From JAZKIX01 sp040384645 (GTDB lineage: Bacteria; Pseudomonadota; Gammaproteobacteria; Burkholderiales; Burkholderiaceae_D): a DNA stretch of 18,486 bases. Every line of letters begins with the position of its first letter. The stretch's first letter is position 1. The notes under the pieces were generated by a model that saw only the letters and a list, made by a program, of their open reading frames with translations, was not told where the DNA came from and ran no database searches. This document shows, in pieces, positions 14,967-18,486 of this stretch. The stretch spans positions 1 through 18,486 of the forward strand of contig JAZKIX010000249.1 in the NCBI GenBank assembly GCA_040384645.1, written 5' to 3'. The translations under genes and the position numbers were made by a program.

Positions 14967-17318
14967 ATGAAATTTGATTCCGAGTCTTTTTCGATGCCGA
15001 ACTTTCGTCGTCACATCTTTGCTGTAGCTGCTTTTGCGCTTTGCTCAGGACAGGTTCTCGCAGTAGATCCATTTACCGTAAAAGACATCCGCGTTGAAGG
15101 AATTCAGCGTACTGAAGCAGGTACGGTGTTTAGCTATCTGCCAGTTAAAGTTGGGGAAACGTTTACCGACCAAAAGAGTATTGCAGCAATTAAAGCCCTT
15201 TATGCCACCGGTTTTTTTAAAGATGTACGTATTGAAGTCGATGGCGATGTTTTGGTGGTGATGGTCGAAGAGCGTCCGACTATTTCAACTGTTGATTTTA
15301 CCGGTACTAAAGAATTCGAAAAAGATGCCTTGCTCAAGGCGCTCAAGGAAATTGGTGTCGGTGAGACCCGCATATTTGACAAAGCCTCTGTGGACCGCGC
15401 GGAACAGGAGTTGAAGCGTCAATACCTCTCTCGTGGCTTGTACGGCGTGATAATCACAACTACGGTAACACCAATTGAACGCAATCGTGTCACGGTGAAT
15501 TTTGTGATTGACGAGGGGGATGTTTCTCGCATCAAGGGGATTAATATTGTCGGAAATAAGGCGTTCTCAGACAAGGATTTGCATACGCTTTTAAGTTTGA
15601 CTACGCCGAGCTGGTTTAGCTGGTACACCAAAGCTGATCAATATTCCAAACAAAAATTAGCGGGGGATATTGAAACTTTAAAGTCGTTCTATCTCAATCG
15701 CGGTTACATCGAGATGCAGGTGGAATCAACGCAAGTATCGATTACGCCCGACAAGAAAGATATTTTTATCACTATTAATATCATTGAAGGCGAAAAATAT
15801 ACGGTTTCCGATGTGAAATTGGAAGGCGAGATGTTTGGTCGCGAACAAGAGCTCAAGTCCCTTCTAGAGTTCAAGAAAGGCGACACCTACTCAGGTTTGA
15901 TACTAGCCCAGAGCACCAAGAAAATTTCCGAACGATTGGGTAATTTTGGCTATGCGTTCGCCAACGTTAATGCCAATCCTGAAATTAATCGAGAGACAAA
16001 AGAAGTTGCATTTACAATCTTTATCGATCCGGGCAAACGTGTGTATGTACGCAGAATGAACGTTGCCGGGAATTCAAGAACGCGTGACGAAGTCGTACGG
16101 CGCGAATTCCGGCAAATCGAAGGTTCTTGGTACGACGGGAATAAGATCCGGCTTTCAAGGGATCGCGTGGACCGTTTAGGGTATTTTAAAGAAGTAAATG
16201 TTGAGACGCCGGAAGTGTCGGGCACAACCGATCAGGTCGATGTCAACATGAGTGTGGTGGAAAAGCCCACAGGTAATATCGTCTTTGGCGCCGGTTTTTC
16301 GCAAAGCGAGAAGCTGACTTTTACAGCGTCGATTCAAGAAGCCAATTTCGCCGGTAGCGGTAATACCATTGGCGTCGATGTCAATACAAGCTCGGTTAAT
16401 AAGTTAATTTCGTTATCGCAAACCACACCGTATTTCACGGACGATGGCGTAAGTCGTAGCGTTGAAATATTTATGAAGCGAACCAAGCCTTTAACCACTA
16501 GTGCTGGCGATTACACAGTAGAGCAGCGCGGTGGCAAGATCAGTTTTGGCATCCCATTTACTGAGCTAGATACTATTTTTTGGGGTGTTGGACTTGATCA
16601 CACACGTGTTGATGCGACCCCTTCCAGCCCTTTCAATTATCAAAAATATGTGTCCGATAACTCGGGTGTTCCGTTGGTGGGCGGTAAGTTGGAGCAATCC
16701 AGTGGTGCGACGACGACCACGTTCCCTCTGACGATGGCTTGGCAAAGAGATAGCCGTGATAGTGGAATTGCGCCATCTGCCGGTCGCTATCAACGTGTCA
16801 ATCTCGAATTGGCACCGTTCGGTGGGCTTCAGTATTACCGGATGGTGTACCAGCATCAGTACTACTTCCCGGTTACGCGCGCGGTGACATTGGCGCTGAA
16901 TGGTGAATTCGATTTCGGTCGCGGCATGGCAGGAAATACTTACCCTGTCTTCAAGAATTTCTATGCTGGCGGTATCGGTTCAGTGCGTGGTTATGAATCG
17001 TCGTCCTTGGGTGCGCATGATGCAATGAGCGGGGATCCGCTTGGAGGCTCTAGTCGCTTATTCGGTAACGTCGAATTATTGTTCCCGTTGCCAGGAACGA
17101 ATGATCGGACCTTGCGCTGGTTCGCCTTCTTGGATGCAGGCAATATTTTCCAAGAAAGAGAGCAAATGCGTATATCAGAGCTTCGCTATGCAACCGGTTT
17201 AGGCGTTGCCTGGATCTCTCCTATGGGACCGTTAAAATTTAGTTATGGTAAAGCCCTAAATGCCAAGCCAGGAGACAAGCCAGAGAAATTCCAATTTCAG
17301 TTAGGCGCCGGTTTCTGA
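14967..17318 (+). CDS. bamA: Outer-membrane protein assembly factor BamA
   Basis: The 783-residue protein is the core of the BAM complex that folds beta-barrel proteins into the outer membrane. A signal peptide (hydrophobic FAVAAFALCSG, cut near VLA-VDPF, about residue 32) is followed by five POTRA domains (~35-103, 104-184, 187-275, 278-356, 359-433) and a C-terminal 16-strand barrel. The barrel has the essential loop-6 motif as VRGY at 673-676 (VRGF in E. coli) and ends in QFQLGAGF with the terminal aromatic of outer-membrane proteins. An ATG at 14994 (Met10) would also leave a full signal peptide; neither start has a good Shine-Dalgarno, so the start is uncertain by nine residues. It sits 64 bases after rseP and 156 before skp, the conserved rseP-bamA-skp-lpxD order. 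Confidence 0.96.
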   Translation: MKFDSESFSMPNFRRHIFAVAAFALCSGQVLAVDPFTVKDIRVEGIQRTEAGTVFSYLPVKVGETFTDQKSIAAIKALYATGFFKDVRIEVDGDVLVVMVEERPTISTVDFTGTKEFEKDALLKALKEIGVGETRIFDKASVDRAEQELKRQYLSRGLYGVIITTTVTPIERNRVTVNFVIDEGDVSRIKGINIVGNKAFSDKDLHTLLSLTTPSWFSWYTKADQYSKQKLAGDIETLKSFYLNRGYIEMQVESTQVSITPDKKDIFITINIIEGEKYTVSDVKLEGEMFGREQELKSLLEFKKGDTYSGLILAQSTKKISERLGNFGYAFANVNANPEINRETKEVAFTIFIDPGKRVYVRRMNVAGNSRTRDEVVRREFRQIEGSWYDGNKIRLSRDRVDRLGYFKEVNVETPEVSGTTDQVDVNMSVVEKPTGNIVFGAGFSQSEKLTFTASIQEANFAGSGNTIGVDVNTSSVNKLISLSQTTPYFTDDGVSRSVEIFMKRTKPLTTSAGDYTVEQRGGKISFGIPFTELDTIFWGVGLDHTRVDATPSSPFNYQKYVSDNSGVPLVGGKLEQSSGATTTTFPLTMAWQRDSRDSGIAPSAGRYQRVNLELAPFGGLQYYRMVYQHQYYFPVTRAVTLALNGEFDFGRGMAGNTYPVFKNFYAGGIGSVRGYESSSLGAHDAMSGDPLGGSSRLFGNVELLFPLPGTNDRTLRWFAFLDAGNIFQEREQMRISELRYATGLGVAWISPMGPLKFSYGKALNAKPGDKPEKFQFQLGAGF

Positions 17319-17474
17319 TCGATCCAAGACCTTGACCTGGATCTGTCAGTAGTCTGTCGGATATTGATAGAATTGCGTTTGCTAAGATTCGTTAGCAATA
17401 GACTGTAGAGAAAATGTAGATCGGCAAGTGAAGCGGTTTATACGATCTGATTAATTTGAATTTCGGAGAATGCC
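17319..17474 (+). promoter_or_regulatory. Structured intergenic region between bamA and skp
   Basis: Two inverted repeats are visible: GATCCA (17321-17326) with TGGATC (17338-17343), and TTGCTAA (17379-17385) with TTAGCAA (17392-17398), the latter a perfect 7-base-pair stem with a GATTCG loop. Neither has a following T-run, so they are not clear terminators. They may stabilise the bamA 3' end or act in the skp leader. I see no convincing -35/-10 pair for skp. Confidence 0.4.
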
Positions 17475-17993
17475 TTGAAGTCCCTTTTTGCATCGGTTTC
17501 ACGTACTAAATATTCCGCACTGCTTGTGATGTGTCTGTGTTCGTTCGCGAATGCGCAGGCCGATGAATCTAAAATTGGCTTTGTGAGCACTGAACGTATT
17601 TTCCGCGAAGCTGCACCCGCCAAGGCGGCGCAAGCGAAAATAGAGCAGGAATTTTCAAAGCGCGACAAGGAGATCCAAGATATGGGCGCGCGCCTAAAAA
17701 TTATCTCAGAGAAATTGGATAAAGATGGGCCTGTGCTTTCGGAGTCTGATCGCATAAAACGTCAACGTGAAATAGTCGATCTGGATAAGGATTTCCAGCG
17801 CAAGCAGCGTGAGTTTCGTGAAGACTTGAATCAACGCCAAAATGAAGAACGCGCCATGATTTCTGAGCGTGCTTACAAAGTCACCAAACAAATCGCGGAG
17901 ACCGAAAAATTCGATGTGATTTTGCAGGAAGCGGTTTACATCAGCCCGCGCATCGATATCACCGATAAGGTGATCAAGGCTCTCAACAAGTAA
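17475..17993 (+). CDS. skp: Periplasmic chaperone Skp (OmpH family)
   Basis: The 172-residue protein has a signal peptide (ALLVMCLCSFANA, cut near residue 27) and the OmpH family pattern: IGFVSTERIFREAAPAKAAQ, a long charged coiled-coil (~40-125) forming the tentacles, then a return helix with ISERAYKVTKQIAETEKFDV and a final beta segment ending ALNK. Skp is a jellyfish-shaped trimer that holds unfolded outer-membrane proteins for BamA, encoded just upstream. The start is a TTG at 17475 with Shine-Dalgarno GGAG (17465-17468) at 6 bases; no in-frame ATG precedes the signal peptide. An out-of-frame ATG-CCT-TGA at 17470-17478 overlaps the start. lpxD follows 13 bases later. E. coli Skp has 161 residues. 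Confidence 0.93.
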   Translation: MKSLFASVSRTKYSALLVMCLCSFANAQADESKIGFVSTERIFREAAPAKAAQAKIEQEFSKRDKEIQDMGARLKIISEKLDKDGPVLSESDRIKRQREIVDLDKDFQRKQREFREDLNQRQNEERAMISERAYKVTKQIAETEKFDVILQEAVYISPRIDITDKVIKALNK

Positions 17994-18006
17994 TTCAAAG
18001 GTCATC

Positions 18007-18486
18007 ATGGGTACCCGACTCGGCGAACTGGTCGAACGCTTGGGCGGGCAATTGAAGGGCGATCCGAATATCGAGGTATCCGGCATCGCACCTTTGACGG
18101 AAGCCCAAGCTTCGCACATTACATTTCTGTCCAGCTCCAAGCTGCGTGCACAAGCTGGGCAAACCAAGGCGGCAGCGATTATTTTGTCCGCTGCCGACGA
18201 TTTGGCGCTCCATGCCAGCTTTAGCGGTGCGCGCATCGTCAGCAATAATCCTTACGCTTACTTTGCCCACACGGCGCAATTATTCGCTGCCCAAACACGT
18301 GCTGTGCCACTGCCTGGCGTACATCCGAGCGCTTCTGTTGATCCAAGCGCGCAATTGGCCGCCAGCGCGGTAGTCGGCCCAAACGTCACCATCGAAGCCG
18401 ATGCCATTATCGGAGCCGACTGCATCATTGGCAGTGGTTGTTTATCTTCTATTGCGGGTGGATATGGGTCGCAAAAATTAGGCAGT
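18007..18486 (+). CDS. lpxD: UDP-3-O-acylglucosamine N-acyltransferase LpxD (partial, 3' end outside window)
   Basis: From the ATG at 18007 the frame stays open for 160 codons to the window edge. The N-terminal uridine-binding domain is recognisable by MGTRLGELVERLGGQLKGDP, ITFLSSSKLRAQ and NNPYAYFAHTAQLF, followed by GVHPSASVDPSA and the first left-handed beta-helix hexapeptides (VVGPNVTIEADAIIGADCII). LpxD adds the second 3-hydroxyacyl chain to UDP-3-acylglucosamine in lipid A synthesis. The position after rseP-bamA-skp is the conserved one, with fabZ-lpxA-lpxB expected beyond the edge. After GSGC (about residue 144) the hexapeptide rhythm breaks (LSSIAGGYGSQK), unlike the family, which may reflect a sequence or assembly fault at the edge or a real change. 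Confidence 0.92.
   Translation, partial: MGTRLGELVERLGGQLKGDPNIEVSGIAPLTEAQASHITFLSSSKLRAQAGQTKAAAIILSAADDLALHASFSGARIVSNNPYAYFAHTAQLFAAQTRAVPLPGVHPSASVDPSAQLAASAVVGPNVTIEADAIIGADCIIGSGCLSSIAGGYGSQKLGS

Overview
The window is a piece of a betaproteobacterial chromosome of moderate GC. The gene order map-glnD / rpsB-tsf-pyrH-frr-uppS-cdsA-dxr-rseP-bamA-skp-lpxD and the protein sequences suggest Burkholderiales, probably Oxalobacteraceae (Undibacterium, Herminiimonas or Herbaspirillum-like). The family placement is inference from recalled protein similarity, not from a search. Almost everything here is conserved core genome. I see no CRISPR array, insertion sequence, prophage, tRNA or rRNA.

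Layout. (1) Bases 1-575, minus strand: the 5' part of a LapG-type periplasmic transglutaminase-like cysteine protease, cut by the window edge. (2) 576-890: a 315-base divergent intergenic region. (3) 891-2795, plus: a TolC-family outer-membrane secretion protein with an unusual C-terminal NTF2/SnoaL-like domain, followed by a hairpin terminator. (4) 3003-7210, minus: map, glnD and an RluF-like pseudouridine synthase, read away from rpsB. (5) 7211-7450: a divergent regulatory region with -10 boxes on both strands and two clear stem-loops in the rpsB leader. (6) 7451-18486, plus: rpsB, tsf (each followed by an intrinsic terminator or attenuator), pyrH, frr, uppS, cdsA, dxr, rseP, bamA, skp and the start of lpxD.

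How the genes work together. The left block looks like a c-di-GMP-controlled adhesin module: LapG cleaves large type I-secreted adhesins and a LapE-like TolC is the outer-membrane pore; the LapD receptor would lie beyond the left edge. The map-glnD pair links N-terminal methionine removal with nitrogen sensing, where GlnD uridylylates PII. The right block runs from translation (S2, EF-Ts, ribosome recycling factor) and UMP kinase to the cell envelope: undecaprenyl diphosphate and CDP-diacylglycerol synthesis, the DXP reductoisomerase that makes isoprenoid precursors for UppS, the sigma-E site-2 protease RseP, the BamA insertase, the Skp chaperone and lipid A acyltransferase LpxD. Many junctions overlap (TAATG, ATGA), indicating translational coupling.

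No wholly new system is evident. The points most worth a second look are the TolC-NTF2 fusion beside lapG, the structured rpsB leader, the TTG start of skp overlapping a two-codon mini-ORF, and the way the protein sequence departs from family expectation within the last few dozen bases at both window edges.
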